This document shows, piece by piece, positions 1 to 6,282 of a stretch of 6,597 nucleotides of DNA. Positions within the stretch are counted from its first letter, which is position 1; every line of letters starts with the position of its first letter. A program made the position numbers and the translations under genes. Source of the stretch: Burkholderiales bacterium (lineage in GTDB: Bacteria > Pseudomonadota > Gammaproteobacteria > Burkholderiales > SG8-41); contig SYEN01000366.1 in assembly GCA_005800795.1 (NCBI GenBank), forward strand, positions 1 to 6,597. Direction: 5' to 3'. The notes under the pieces are model-generated. The model was not told the origin of the DNA, searched no databases, and saw only the letters and a list, made by a program, of their open reading frames with translations.

Positions 1-1
1 G

Positions 2-703
2 CTGGCAACCTCCAGCGGGTTGATAGTCAGTCCATTGCTAATCGCCAAACTGCCTTACGACACTTTTACGGATTTCGCACCAGTGAGTCTGCTGGCAGTC
101 AATCCTACGCTGCTCGTGGTGAATGGCACGCTGCCGGTAAATTCCGTGAAGGAACTCATCGCGTATGCGAAAACGAAACCGCGGCAACTGAGTTACGCTT
201 CCGCAGGACAAGGCTCACCGATTCATCTGGGAATGGAAATGTTTAAATCCATGACCGGCACCAGCATGTTGCACGTGCCGTATAAAGGTTCGCCGCCCGC
301 AGTGACTGATTTGCTCGCAGGGCAAGTACAGTTGATGTTTAACACCATGCCGACGGTGCTGCCGCATGTGAAAACGGGTCGCCTGCGCGCACTGGCGGTG
401 GGCAGAGCGCGGCGCGCAAAGACGCTGCCGGACATGCCCACGGTGGCTGAATCGGGTGTGCCGGGTTTCGAGGCAACGACGTGGTGGGGATTGGTTGCGC
501 CGGCCAAGACGCCCGGCAGCATTAGCAGCAAATTAGGCACGCAGATTAAACGCGTGCTGAATGATGCCGACGTGTCGCAACGCATGCTGGCGCAAGGCGC
601 GGAAGTGCAAAGCAGCACGCCGGATGGCCTAGCAAAATTCATGCACGACGAATCAGCGCGCATGCGCAAAGTCATCGCCAGCGCGGGAATCAAGGCAGAT
701 TAA
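2..703 (+). CDS. Bug/TctC-family tripartite tricarboxylate transporter substrate-binding protein, 5'-truncated
   Basis: Periplasmic solute-binding protein of the Bug (TctC) family, which captures carboxylates or related small molecules, often for a TctAB permease. The frame is open to the left edge, so the start and signal peptide lie outside; about 233 residues are visible of a family length near 320. The TTG at 20 is probably not the start, because family-like sequence continues upstream of it. Family hallmarks in order: LPYDTFTDFAPVSLLA, the VNSVKELIAYAK helix, LSYASAGQGSPIHLGMEMFK, the ligand-site strand HVPYKGSPPAVTDLLAGQVQ, PHVKTGRLRALAVG, the LPDMPTVAESGVPGFEA segment, and GLVAPAKTPG. 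The stop is TAA at 701-703. No terminator follows before the MmgE/PrpD gene. Bug genes are numerous in Burkholderiales and many act without adjacent permease genes, so the ligand cannot be inferred. Confidence 0.93.
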   Translation: MATSSGLIVSPLLIAKLPYDTFTDFAPVSLLAVNPTLLVVNGTLPVNSVKELIAYAKTKPRQLSYASAGQGSPIHLGMEMFKSMTGTSMLHVPYKGSPPAVTDLLAGQVQLMFNTMPTVLPHVKTGRLRALAVGRARRAKTLPDMPTVAESGVPGFEATTWWGLVAPAKTPGSISSKLGTQIKRVLNDADVSQRMLAQGAEVQSSTPDGLAKFMHDESARMRKVIASAGIKAD

Positions 704-707
704 AATA

Positions 708-736
708 TTGAATAAAATCAACAACTTACATATACC
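708..736 (+). promoter_or_regulatory. candidate sigma70-like promoter for the MmgE/PrpD gene
   Basis: TTGAAT at 708-713 (4 of 6 to TTGACA) and TATACC at 731-736 (4 of 6 to TATAAT) are separated by 17 nt in the AT-rich gap after the Bug gene. Initiation would fall near 743, upstream of the proposed GTG at 782. The elements are weak and the gap is AT-rich, so read-through from the Bug gene is an equally good explanation. Confidence 0.25.
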
Positions 737-770
737 CATCGTTTCTTTGTGCGGCGCTGCCACTGGCGTC

Positions 771-777
771 AAGGTGG
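771..777 (+). promoter_or_regulatory. ribosome binding site supporting the GTG start at 782
   Basis: AAGGTGG differs from the ideal AAGGAGG by one base and ends four nucleotides before GTG at 782. The spacing is short. The alternative upstream GTG at 749 has no purine-rich site, and the downstream ATG at 833 would remove the family's first helix. Confidence 0.4.
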
Positions 778-781
778 AATA

Positions 782-2134
782 GTGGCCGGGGCTAGCGCTA
801 CCATTGCGGCGTTTGGCACGCGCTTCACTGCGATGCCGGTGACGGATGCACACCGGCATCAGGCCTACCGCGCGCTACTCGACACCGTAGCCTGCGCAAT
901 GGCCGGGCGAGCCGACGATGCGCCACGCCTAGCCGCCGACTACATGCGCGGCTTCGCCGGCAGCGGCCAGGCGACTGTATGGGGCACCGGCGAAGCCCTG
1001 CATCCCGAGTGCGCGGCCTTCGTCAATGGTGTCGCCGCGCACGTGCTGGATTACGACGACGTGATGACACCGATGCGCGGTCATATCAGCGTGGCGATGG
1101 TGCCGGCGTTGTGTGCACTGGCACAAATGACCAGCGCGAACGGAGCGCGTTTCAGCAGCGCCTACCTCGCGGGCTTTGAGTTGACGGCCAAGTTTGCGCG
1201 TGTGATGGCGCTGCCACACTACAGCCGCGGCTGGCATTCCACTTCGGCACTGGGCGTGCTGGGCGCGGCACTCGCGTGCAGCGTGTTGGCGGGCCTGAAC
1301 GAATCCCAAACCTCTCACGCTCTGGGGCTGGCCGTGGCACAACCCGCAGGCAGCCGCCAGAATTTTGGCGCGATGGCAAAATCGTTTCAGGCAGGGCAAT
1401 GCAACGCGGCGGCGGTGCGTGCCGTGTTGATGGCGCAGGCGGGCTTCACCGCGTCGCCCGATGCCATCGACGGCAGATTCGGCTATCTCGCGCTGTATGC
1501 GTCAGGAGAAGATACCTCATCGGCGTTATCTGCCTTAGGCGAAACACCGCTGGAAATCGACGCCATGGGTATCGATATCAAAAAATATCCGTGCTGCTAC
1601 GCGATCCATCGCCCGCTTGACGGCATTTTGTCCCTGCGGAAGGCGCACGCGCTGACAACCGCGAACGTGGCAAGAATCGAAATCACCAACAGCGCCGGCG
1701 GCCTCGATGCCCTGCTGCCGCACCCTCCCGTCAACGGACTGCAAGCCAAATTCAACATGGCCTACTGTATGGCTGCCGCGCTGCTGGATGGATCCATTCG
1801 CCTTGCCAGTTTCGATGATGCGCAGGTCACGCGACCTGAAATCCGCGCATTGTTGACGAAGGTGAGTTTGCAGGAAGCGCCGGGCGCGATACTGCCCCGC
1901 TGGTCACTTGTGCGCGTTGAGCTTACTAATGGGCAAGTACTGGAACAACGCGTGAATTCGGCGCGCGGAGATGCCGGCAATCCGTTGAGCGATGCGGAGT
2001 TGATTGGGAAAGTGGCGGATTGCTTTGCTTGTGGCGGGCTGAATGTGAATGCTGGAGTGTTTGCACGGCAGGTTTTTGGATTGTCGGCACAGGGCGTTAG
2101 CGATGTCATTCTTGGGCTGCATGCATCAAAATAG
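782..2134 (+). CDS. MmgE/PrpD family protein
   Basis: Member of the MmgE/PrpD superfamily, cytosolic enzymes that include 2-methylcitrate dehydratase and cis-aconitate decarboxylase. With GTG at 782 it has 450 residues, the usual family length; the same frame stays open to a GTG at 749. The N-terminal helical domain shows RALLDTVACAMAG, then NGVAAHVLDYDDV (about residues 81-93) and GHISVAMVPALCALAQ. The motif GWHSTSALGVLGAA begins near residue 150 and is followed by GLAVAQPAGSRQNFGAMAKS and FQAGQCNAAAV. The C-terminal alpha/beta domain carries KKYPCCYAIHRPLDG near residue 267 and ends with DAELIGKVADCF. The HxxDxDD-type and KYPCC-type segments are intact, so it looks functional. It is not assigned as PrpD itself because no prpB or prpC neighbours are present. 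Bug-MmgE/PrpD pairs are common in Burkholderiales; the substrate is unknown. Confidence 0.92.
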   Translation: MAGASATIAAFGTRFTAMPVTDAHRHQAYRALLDTVACAMAGRADDAPRLAADYMRGFAGSGQATVWGTGEALHPECAAFVNGVAAHVLDYDDVMTPMRGHISVAMVPALCALAQMTSANGARFSSAYLAGFELTAKFARVMALPHYSRGWHSTSALGVLGAALACSVLAGLNESQTSHALGLAVAQPAGSRQNFGAMAKSFQAGQCNAAAVRAVLMAQAGFTASPDAIDGRFGYLALYASGEDTSSALSALGETPLEIDAMGIDIKKYPCCYAIHRPLDGILSLRKAHALTTANVARIEITNSAGGLDALLPHPPVNGLQAKFNMAYCMAAALLDGSIRLASFDDAQVTRPEIRALLTKVSLQEAPGAILPRWSLVRVELTNGQVLEQRVNSARGDAGNPLSDAELIGKVADCFACGGLNVNAGVFARQVFGLSAQGVSDVILGLHASK

Positions 2135-2172
2135 GATTTCCCTAGGCATCGTCTGCGCATGACATACCACCA

Positions 2173-2256
2173 CCGTCGTTCCCGCGAAGGCTGGAACCCA
2201 TACGCAGAGGCTTATGGCACTGTGGTATGGATTCCCGCCTGCGCGGGAATGACGGG
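2173..2256. repeat. dRS3/REP-like paired-hairpin palindromic element, copy 1
   Basis: An 84-bp element in the gap between the MmgE/PrpD and racemase genes. Its ends are inverted (CCGTCGTTCCCGCG on the left, CGCGGGAATGACGG on the right). Each arm is itself a hairpin. The right arm, 2231-2250, is an exact ATTCCC-N8-GGGAAT with an 8-bp stem and a CTGC loop. The left arm, 2178-2197, is a related stem with one C/T mismatch and a GAAG loop. The spacer contains TGGCACTGTGGTATGG at 2215-2230, which recurs in reverse complement in copy 2 (6308-6323). It resembles the dRS3-type palindromes known from Neisseria and other betaproteobacteria. It may also act in RNA 3' ends. Confidence 0.85.
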
Positions 2257-2276
2257 GTTACTTTTGTAGAATTCCC

Positions 2277-2292
2277 GACTGCCCATGCAGTC
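2277..2292. other. small perfect hairpin downstream of repeat copy 1
   Basis: GACTGC, loop CCAT, GCAGTC forms a perfect 6-bp stem. It lies 20 nt after the palindromic element, and ATTCCC, a dRS3 half-site, directly precedes it at 2271-2276. No T-run follows, so an intrinsic terminator is not supported. It may be a remnant of a third palindromic arm. Confidence 0.35.
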
Positions 2293-2325
2293 ACATTTCA
2301 TCAAGCCAAGCATCCAGACTCCATC

Positions 2326-2353
2326 TTCGCATGGCCATAACGTCGGATAAAAT
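2326..2353 (+). promoter_or_regulatory. candidate sigma70-like promoter for the racemase-GST pair
   Basis: TTCGCA at 2326-2331 (4 of 6) and TAAAAT at 2348-2353 (5 of 6) have a 16-nt spacer. Initiation would be near 2360, giving a leader of about 20 nt before ATG at 2381. That leader is C-rich (CCCCCAC, CACCCCC) and has no Shine-Dalgarno sequence. Confidence 0.3.
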
Positions 2354-2380
2354 AGCTGCTTAACCCCCACGCACACCCCC

Positions 2381-3151
2381 ATGAAAATCTGCATCCAAAG
2401 TGGCACGCCGCTGGGCACCTCCGACATCTACAAACCGTACTACGATTCACTCCTGCGTCACGCCCAACGCGTCGCCAGCCCCGGCACCGTGGTCGAGTTT
2501 CCCAATCTCGGCAAAAATTATCCGGGTGCGGCACGCAGCATGACGCACCTGCACTTTGTCGCACACGAAACCGTCCGCAGCGCCTTGCGTGCACAGAAGG
2601 AAGGCTTCGATGCCTTCGTCACCAATTGCCTCGACTTGGGCTACGACGAGTTGCGCGAGATGGTCGATATCCCGTCCATTTTCATGACGCAGGCCACACT
2701 GGCCTACTACAGCCAGTTGGCGCCGAATTTTGCGTTCATCGTCAATAACGTGCGGCTGCATCATTTTTTTCAAGCGCTCGCCGAGCGTTACAAACTGACA
2801 GCGCGCATGGCGCCCAGCGGCTACGTGGATTTTGCGTTCACCGATTACGCAAACCTGTGGAACAAGCCGCAGCCATTCATCGACGAGTTCATGCGCGTGG
2901 CCAAGGGGCTGGTGGCGAGTGGCGCGACATCGCTCTACCCGGCTGGGCTGTACCTCAGCCAATGGCTGATCGACCAGGGCATACGCGAAGTGGACGGTGC
3001 CATCATCATGGACCCGCTCGCCATCGGCATTAAAATAGCCGAGCTGCGGCACCAGCTTGTGCCCATCGGCATCAAGCGTTATCAGGCAGGAGCGTGGGCT
3101 GTGCCGTCTAAAGAAATCCGCAAGATTTTGACCAATGAGTTTGCACCATAG
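2381..3151 (+). CDS. Asp/Glu/hydantoin racemase-superfamily protein, second catalytic Cys absent
   Basis: A 256-residue protein with the length and layout of the Asp/Glu racemase superfamily (hydantoin racemase, maleate isomerase, arylmalonate decarboxylase). The first catalytic position is kept: AFVTNCLDLGYDELRE with Cys83, followed by VDIPSIFMTQATLAYYSQLAPNF, matching the usual conserved 'VDIP' strand and helix. In the second half, where relatives read roughly LGC-(A/T)-G, this protein has SLYPAGLYLSQWL with Ala188; the only other cysteine is Cys4. The closing helix DPLAIGIKIAELRHQ is family-typical. With one cysteine, a classical two-base racemization is unlikely; an isomerase, lyase or non-catalytic role is possible. 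ATG at 2381 is the natural start, with the first beta strand MKICIQSGTP. It lies 63 nt before the GST gene, so the two probably form an operon. Confidence 0.82.
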   Translation: MKICIQSGTPLGTSDIYKPYYDSLLRHAQRVASPGTVVEFPNLGKNYPGAARSMTHLHFVAHETVRSALRAQKEGFDAFVTNCLDLGYDELREMVDIPSIFMTQATLAYYSQLAPNFAFIVNNVRLHHFFQALAERYKLTARMAPSGYVDFAFTDYANLWNKPQPFIDEFMRVAKGLVASGATSLYPAGLYLSQWLIDQGIREVDGAIIMDPLAIGIKIAELRHQLVPIGIKRYQAGAWAVPSKEIRKILTNEFAP

Positions 3152-3214
3152 CGACGGCGAATCACCCGCCGGTTATACGGCTCGACAATTCAACAACTAC
3201 TCTAAGGAAATAAC

Positions 3215-3871
3215 ATGTTCAAAATCTGGGGAAGATCAGACGGCTCAAACGTCATTAAAGCCATGTGGTGCATCGGCGAACTCGGGCTTACGCACCAGCG
3301 CATCGACTGGGGTGGCGAATTCGGCGGCAATGACGATCCCGAATACCGGCGCAAGAATCCAAACGGGCGGCTGCCGACGATTGAGGAAGAGGACGGCTGG
3401 ACCGTTTGGGAGTCGGGCGCAGTGGTGCGCTATCTGTGCATGAAACACAGTCTCGGCAATCTATGTCCTGATACACCGCGTGGCCGTGCCGACGCGGAAA
3501 AGTGGATGGACTGGAGCTCGCTCAACTTCGCACAGTTTAACGGCACCTATCTGCAGCATTATTTCGGCCCCGCAGACAAACGTAACCCCAACGCCATCCT
3601 GGCCGCAGCCAAGGCGCAGGTGCAGTGGCTGGATATTCTTGAGAAGCAACTTGCTGGCCGTCAATATCTGTGCGGCGACAAATTCACCATGGCCGACATT
3701 CCGTCCGGTTCGCTCACGCATCGCTGGTTCCATTGGACGCCCAAAGCCGCGATACCCGCGCATCCCAACGTGCGTGCGTGGTACGAACGGCTAGCGGCAC
3801 GGCCAGCTTATCAGGAGCATGTGATCAAGGTTAATGCTAAGCGGACTGCGGAGATTGCCGCACAAGGCTAA
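3215..3871 (+). CDS. glutathione S-transferase family protein
   Basis: A 218-residue cytosolic GST-type protein. The thioredoxin-like N-terminal domain has WGRSDGSNVIKAMWCIGELGL (Ser11-Asn12 at the usual glutathione-activating position), NPNGRLPTI with the cis-proline at Pro54, and WESGAVVRYL with Glu66-Ser67, which in the family bind the gamma-glutamyl group. The helical C-terminal domain includes RADAEKWMDWSS, LAGRQYLCGDKFTMADIP with the N-capping box Thr158-Met-Ala-Asp161, and HPNVRAWYERLAARPAY. ATG at 3215 is supported by AAGGA at 3204-3208 with a 6-nt spacer. It follows the racemase-like gene in the same direction. In catabolic clusters such GSTs can serve as isomerases, ether- or dehalo-lyases, or detoxifying enzymes; the sequence does not discriminate. 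Confidence 0.93.
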   Translation: MFKIWGRSDGSNVIKAMWCIGELGLTHQRIDWGGEFGGNDDPEYRRKNPNGRLPTIEEEDGWTVWESGAVVRYLCMKHSLGNLCPDTPRGRADAEKWMDWSSLNFAQFNGTYLQHYFGPADKRNPNAILAAAKAQVQWLDILEKQLAGRQYLCGDKFTMADIPSGSLTHRWFHWTPKAAIPAHPNVRAWYERLAARPAYQEHVIKVNAKRTAEIAAQG

Positions 3872-3877
3872 GGTAAA

Positions 3878-3915
3878 TTTATAAATATCTGTTTTTAAAC
3901 AACTTTATTTTATAA
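3878..3915 (+). repeat. AT-rich leader repeat, copy A
   Basis: Within the very AT-rich gap 3872-3974, this stretch starts TTTATAAATAT and ends TTATAA. It matches 6244-6210 read on the minus strand at 31 of 35 aligned positions with a 3-nt gap, counted by eye. It overlaps the palindrome ATTTATAAAT (3877-3886) and contains the inverted repeat TTTAT-N3-ATAAA (3904-3916). It lies about 60 nt upstream of the antitoxin start, so it could be an operator or promoter element, or one end of an acquired segment. Confidence 0.5.
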
Positions 3916-3939
3916 ACCCTAAAAAACATGGAAGAAATA

Positions 3940-3967
3940 TTGATTTTTTTATGATTTAATGTAAAAG
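3940..3967 (+). promoter_or_regulatory. candidate promoter for the toxin-antitoxin pair, possibly giving a leaderless mRNA
   Basis: TTGATT at 3940-3945 (4 of 6) and TAAAAG at 3962-3967 (4 of 6) are spaced by 16 nt. Initiation would fall at about 3974-3975, on the antitoxin ATG itself. The ATG at 3975 has only a T-run before it and no Shine-Dalgarno sequence, which suits a leaderless start. The surrounding AT-richness makes chance matches likely. Confidence 0.25.
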
Positions 3968-3974
3968 TTTTTTT

Positions 3975-4271
3975 ATGCGAACCACACTAGACCTACCCGA
4001 CGAAACCTTCCGCAGACTCAAAGCCGAGGCTGCACTGCGCGGCTATAAGCTGAAGGAACTTGTCACGCAGTTCATCGAGCGTGGGCTGAACGAGGGCACG
4101 CAGCCGCTCTCTGCGCAGTCGCCGCACGCCGTCTACGCCATTCCCATAGCGCGCGAGGCCGATGGCACAGTCACCCCAGCACTCAGCAACGCGCAGCTTC
4201 AGGCCATACTCGACGAAGAAGACCTCGCGCAAACGCAACACGCCGTGCCGCACGACTCACCGCGCACTTGA
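3975..4271 (+). CDS. VapB-type ribbon-helix-helix antitoxin
   Basis: A 98-residue protein whose N terminus, MRTTLDLPDETFRRLKAEAALRG followed by KLKELVTQFIERGL, has the beta strand and two helices of a ribbon-helix-helix DNA-binding dimer. Family members bind their own promoter through the strand and neutralize the partner toxin through the C-terminal tail. The tail here (about residues 45-98) is acidic near ILDEEDLAQ, as expected for a segment that binds a PIN toxin, and is somewhat longer than in many VapB proteins. Its TGA overlaps the toxin's TTG start by four bases, so translation is probably coupled. The AT-rich inverted repeats upstream (3877-3916) are candidate operators for autoregulation. 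Confidence 0.82.
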   Translation: MRTTLDLPDETFRRLKAEAALRGYKLKELVTQFIERGLNEGTQPLSAQSPHAVYAIPIAREADGTVTPALSNAQLQAILDEEDLAQTQHAVPHDSPRT

Positions 4272-4708
4272 CTGACCTTCCCGACATCAACGTATGGCTC
4301 GCACTGGTCGATAAACGGCATGTGCAGCATCACGTTGCAAGCCGCTATTGGGAATCGCAGACATCCGACAGGCTGGCATTTTGCCGCGTCACTGCGCTGG
4401 TGTTTTTGCGATTGAGCTCTCACGCCCGCGTGTTTGCCAATCCGCTTAGTGCGCAGGAGGCCTGGGCCATTTACCGCCGGTTTCTCGCGATTCCGATTCT
4501 GCGTTTTCTGGCGGAACCGGCTGGTCTTGACGAGCACTTCAAGGCGCTGACCTGCACGCCAGCATTCCCACATCGATTGTGGACAGACGCTTATCTGGCT
4601 GCGTTTTGTCTTGCGGGCAACTACAGGCTGGTCTCGTTTGATGGCGATTTTCAACGCTTTACTGCGCTGAGTTTTTTGCACCTCGCTGCGCTGCCGGCAA
4701 GCCAGTAA
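4268..4708 (+). CDS. VapC-type PIN-domain toxin (predicted ribonuclease)
   Basis: A 146-residue PIN-domain protein, the toxin of the pair; VapC proteins are Mg2+-dependent RNases that cut tRNA or rRNA. The N terminus PDINVWLALVDKRH supplies the first metal-binding aspartate (Asp6). The C-terminal half has LWTDAYLAAFCLAG with Asp107 and RLVSFDGDFQRF with Asp125 and Asp127, the remaining acidic cluster. In many VapC proteins a conserved acidic residue follows the second strand; here the region reads CRVTALVFLRL with Ala43, a position that I recall as Gln in close relatives of this subtype. TTG at 4268 is the only start that keeps Asp6 and it sits in a TTGA overlap with the antitoxin stop. It ends at TAA 4706-4708, converging on the flavoprotein gene. 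Confidence 0.85.
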   Translation: MTDLPDINVWLALVDKRHVQHHVASRYWESQTSDRLAFCRVTALVFLRLSSHARVFANPLSAQEAWAIYRRFLAIPILRFLAEPAGLDEHFKALTCTPAFPHRLWTDAYLAAFCLAGNYRLVSFDGDFQRFTALSFLHLAALPASQ

Positions 4709-4725
4709 CGCTATTTTAGTAGCAC

Positions 4726-4750
4726 TTGCCCGCGATGAACGCGATGGCAA
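4726..4750. terminator. candidate hairpin in the convergent junction
   Basis: TTGCC-CGCG, loop ATGAA, CGCG, a 2-nt bulge (AT), then GGCAA forms a stem of 9 pairs between the converging vapC-like and flavoprotein genes. Neither strand has a T-run after it, so at best it is a weak bidirectional terminator. Confidence 0.25.
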
Positions 4751-4754
4751 AGTC

Positions 4755-6210
4755 TCAGCCCCGCAAACTCTCTGCCGCATCCTTACCCGCGATCCGCCCA
4801 AACACCAACCCCTTCAACACCGACGTCGCGCCGGTGTACGAGCGGTAATACAAACCCAGGGTTTCACCAGCGGCGTAAAGACCGGGAATCACGTCACCCT
4901 GCTGGTTGACCACCCGCGCATCGGGTGTCGCTCTTAATCCGCCAAACGTCAGCACAATGGACGAAATGATCGGATAGGCAATGTACGGCGGCTTGGCGAT
5001 GGGCCGCGCCCAGTTGGATTTGCGCGGGCTGATGCCGCGCGTGCAGAGGCCATCCGTGTCCGCTTCGTTGTAGACACCATTCGTACCACTGGCGCAGGCT
5101 TTGTTATAGGCGGCGACGGTGGCTTCCAGCGCGTCGGCGTCGATCTTGAGTTGTGCGGCCAGCCCTGCCAGCGTATCGGCCTGATACGGGGGCACTTCGC
5201 TGCGAACCACGGATTCGGGATGTTTGACTTTCGCCAGCGTGGTGTCGAGTACGGCGTAGGCGATGCCGCCGGGCTGCGCGTTGATTTCGCGCGTGACGTT
5301 TTCGTAGGTTTCGTCGGTGGGGCCGGGCCCTTCGTCGACGAAGCGTTGGCCGTTTTGATTGACCAATATACCTTGCGGGTAGATGTAGATCGACGGGCCA
5401 GCGCGATCCGAGCGCGGATCCATGGGGGACGCGTGAAAGCTGCCGAAGTCACCGCAAGGCGCGGCGCCGATGGCCAGCGCCATCGCGATGCCTTCGCCCT
5501 TGTTGTAATGGCAGCCCTTGGACATTGAGCGTAAATACAGCGAGCGCGCCAAGGTAGCGGGTCATCATTTCGGCGTTGCCCTCGAAGCCGCCGCAACCGA
5601 GGATCACCGCTTTGCCGCGATATTCAGAAGGCTTGTTGCGCGGGTCGGTGGCGCGCACGCCAATCACCGCGCCATCGTCGTTTTGTATTAACGACTGTGC
5701 CGCCGTGTTGTAGTGAATCACGCCGCCGTTCTTTTCAAACTCCGTGGCGAGCGCCTCCACCAGCGCGAAGCCGCCGCCGTGCGGCGCCATACGCGGCTGC
5801 ACACTGGTCAGGAATGGCACTTCGAGCTTTTCAAAGCGCACACCCATACCTTGCAGCCAGCGCAGCGTTGGCGGCGCCTGTTCAGCGAAGGTGGCGACCA
5901 CTTCCGGGTCGGCGAAACTCATGGCACGCAAGTTGGGCGGCCAGTTGTCGCGGTCTTTGGAAGTCTCGTGCACCAGCGACGGGTCGAGATAACCGCCAGC
6001 GTTCGCCGCAAAGTGTTCGGTGAAATCGCCGGAGACTTCATCGACGCTTTTCATGCGCAGCCACGAACCGGTGTAACGCGTATTGCCACCGCGTTCTTCG
6101 ATGGGTGCGCGTTCGAGAACGATGACTCTTGCGCCGTTTTGTTGGGCGGCAACGGCGGCGGAGAGACCGGCTGCGCCGCAACCTACGACGATGACGTCAG
6201 TTTCGAACAT
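4755..6210 (-). pseudogene. FAD-binding flavoprotein dehydrogenase/reductase (fumarate reductase/TcuA-like), frameshifted
   Basis: Two minus-strand frames together make one FAD_binding_2-type flavoprotein of about 484 residues, close to family length. The N-terminal part (6210 to about 5550) has the dinucleotide fold VIVVGCGAAGLSAAVAA (Gly10, Gly12, Gly15), Glu33 ending the second strand, RGGNTRYTGS and APHGGGFALVEALATEF, and reaches AVILGCGGFEGNAEMMTRYLG. The C-terminal part (from about 5552 to 4755) continues with ARSLYLRSMSKGCHYNKGEG, GILVNQNGQRFVDEG, and the closing FAD segment DVIPGLYAAGETLG followed by GATSVLKGLVFGRIAG. Base 5553 must be skipped to join them. The upstream frame stays open to 5449 but encodes unrelated sequence there; the downstream frame has TGA at 5564-5562, so the break lies between 5561 and 5449 and most likely at 5540-5556. 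ATG at 6210 has no Shine-Dalgarno. Recent inactivation and a sequencing error are both possible. Confidence 0.85.
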
Positions 6211-6244
6211 TATAAAAAGATGTTTTAAATCAAATATTTATAAA
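6210..6244 (-). repeat. AT-rich leader repeat, copy B
   Basis: Minus-strand sequence directly before the flavoprotein start; its last base is the A of the ATG. It aligns with copy A (3878-3915) in inverted orientation: the first 11 bases are identical, then 14 of the next 18, then, after a 3-base gap, 6 of 6. The G and C positions inside the AT-rich stretch also line up. It is probably part of the promoter or operator region of the flavoprotein gene. Confidence 0.5.
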
Positions 6245-6250
6245 AATATT
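6233..6250. promoter_or_regulatory. AT-rich inverted repeat upstream of the flavoprotein gene
   Basis: AATATTT (6233-6239) and AAATATT (6244-6250) are perfect inverted 7-mers around ATAA. The repeat sits 23-40 nt upstream of the flavoprotein ATG, a reasonable place for a regulator site. No regulator gene is visible in the window. Confidence 0.35.
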
Positions 6251-6282
6251 CACCGAGACTTAGTAGAGACGGCAAACCACTC

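Noticed and set aside
2173..2256. CRISPR repeat unit
   Set aside because: There is no tandem array with regular spacers; only two distant palindromic copies exist.
2447..3052. A minus-strand open frame of 201 codons opposite the racemase-like gene
   Set aside because: Composition is typical of an antisense shadow in GC-rich DNA and it has no recognizable motif; the plus-strand gene explains the region.
3189..3200. TCAACAACT shared between the gap before the GST gene and the gap before the MmgE/PrpD gene as a regulatory motif
   Set aside because: A 9-base match is expected many times by chance in a 6.6-kb window, and its distance to the starts differs.
4199..4801. A long minus-strand open frame (200 codons) opposite the toxin-antitoxin genes
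   Set aside because: It runs antisense to two genes with clear PIN and ribbon-helix-helix motifs, is rich in Arg, Lys and Gln without recognizable domains, and crosses the end of the flavoprotein gene.
4949..5596. A third minus-strand frame of 215 codons inside the flavoprotein gene
   Set aside because: It is dominated by Arg, Pro, Thr and Ser low-complexity sequence and overlaps the true C-terminal frame, which carries the FAD-closing motif.
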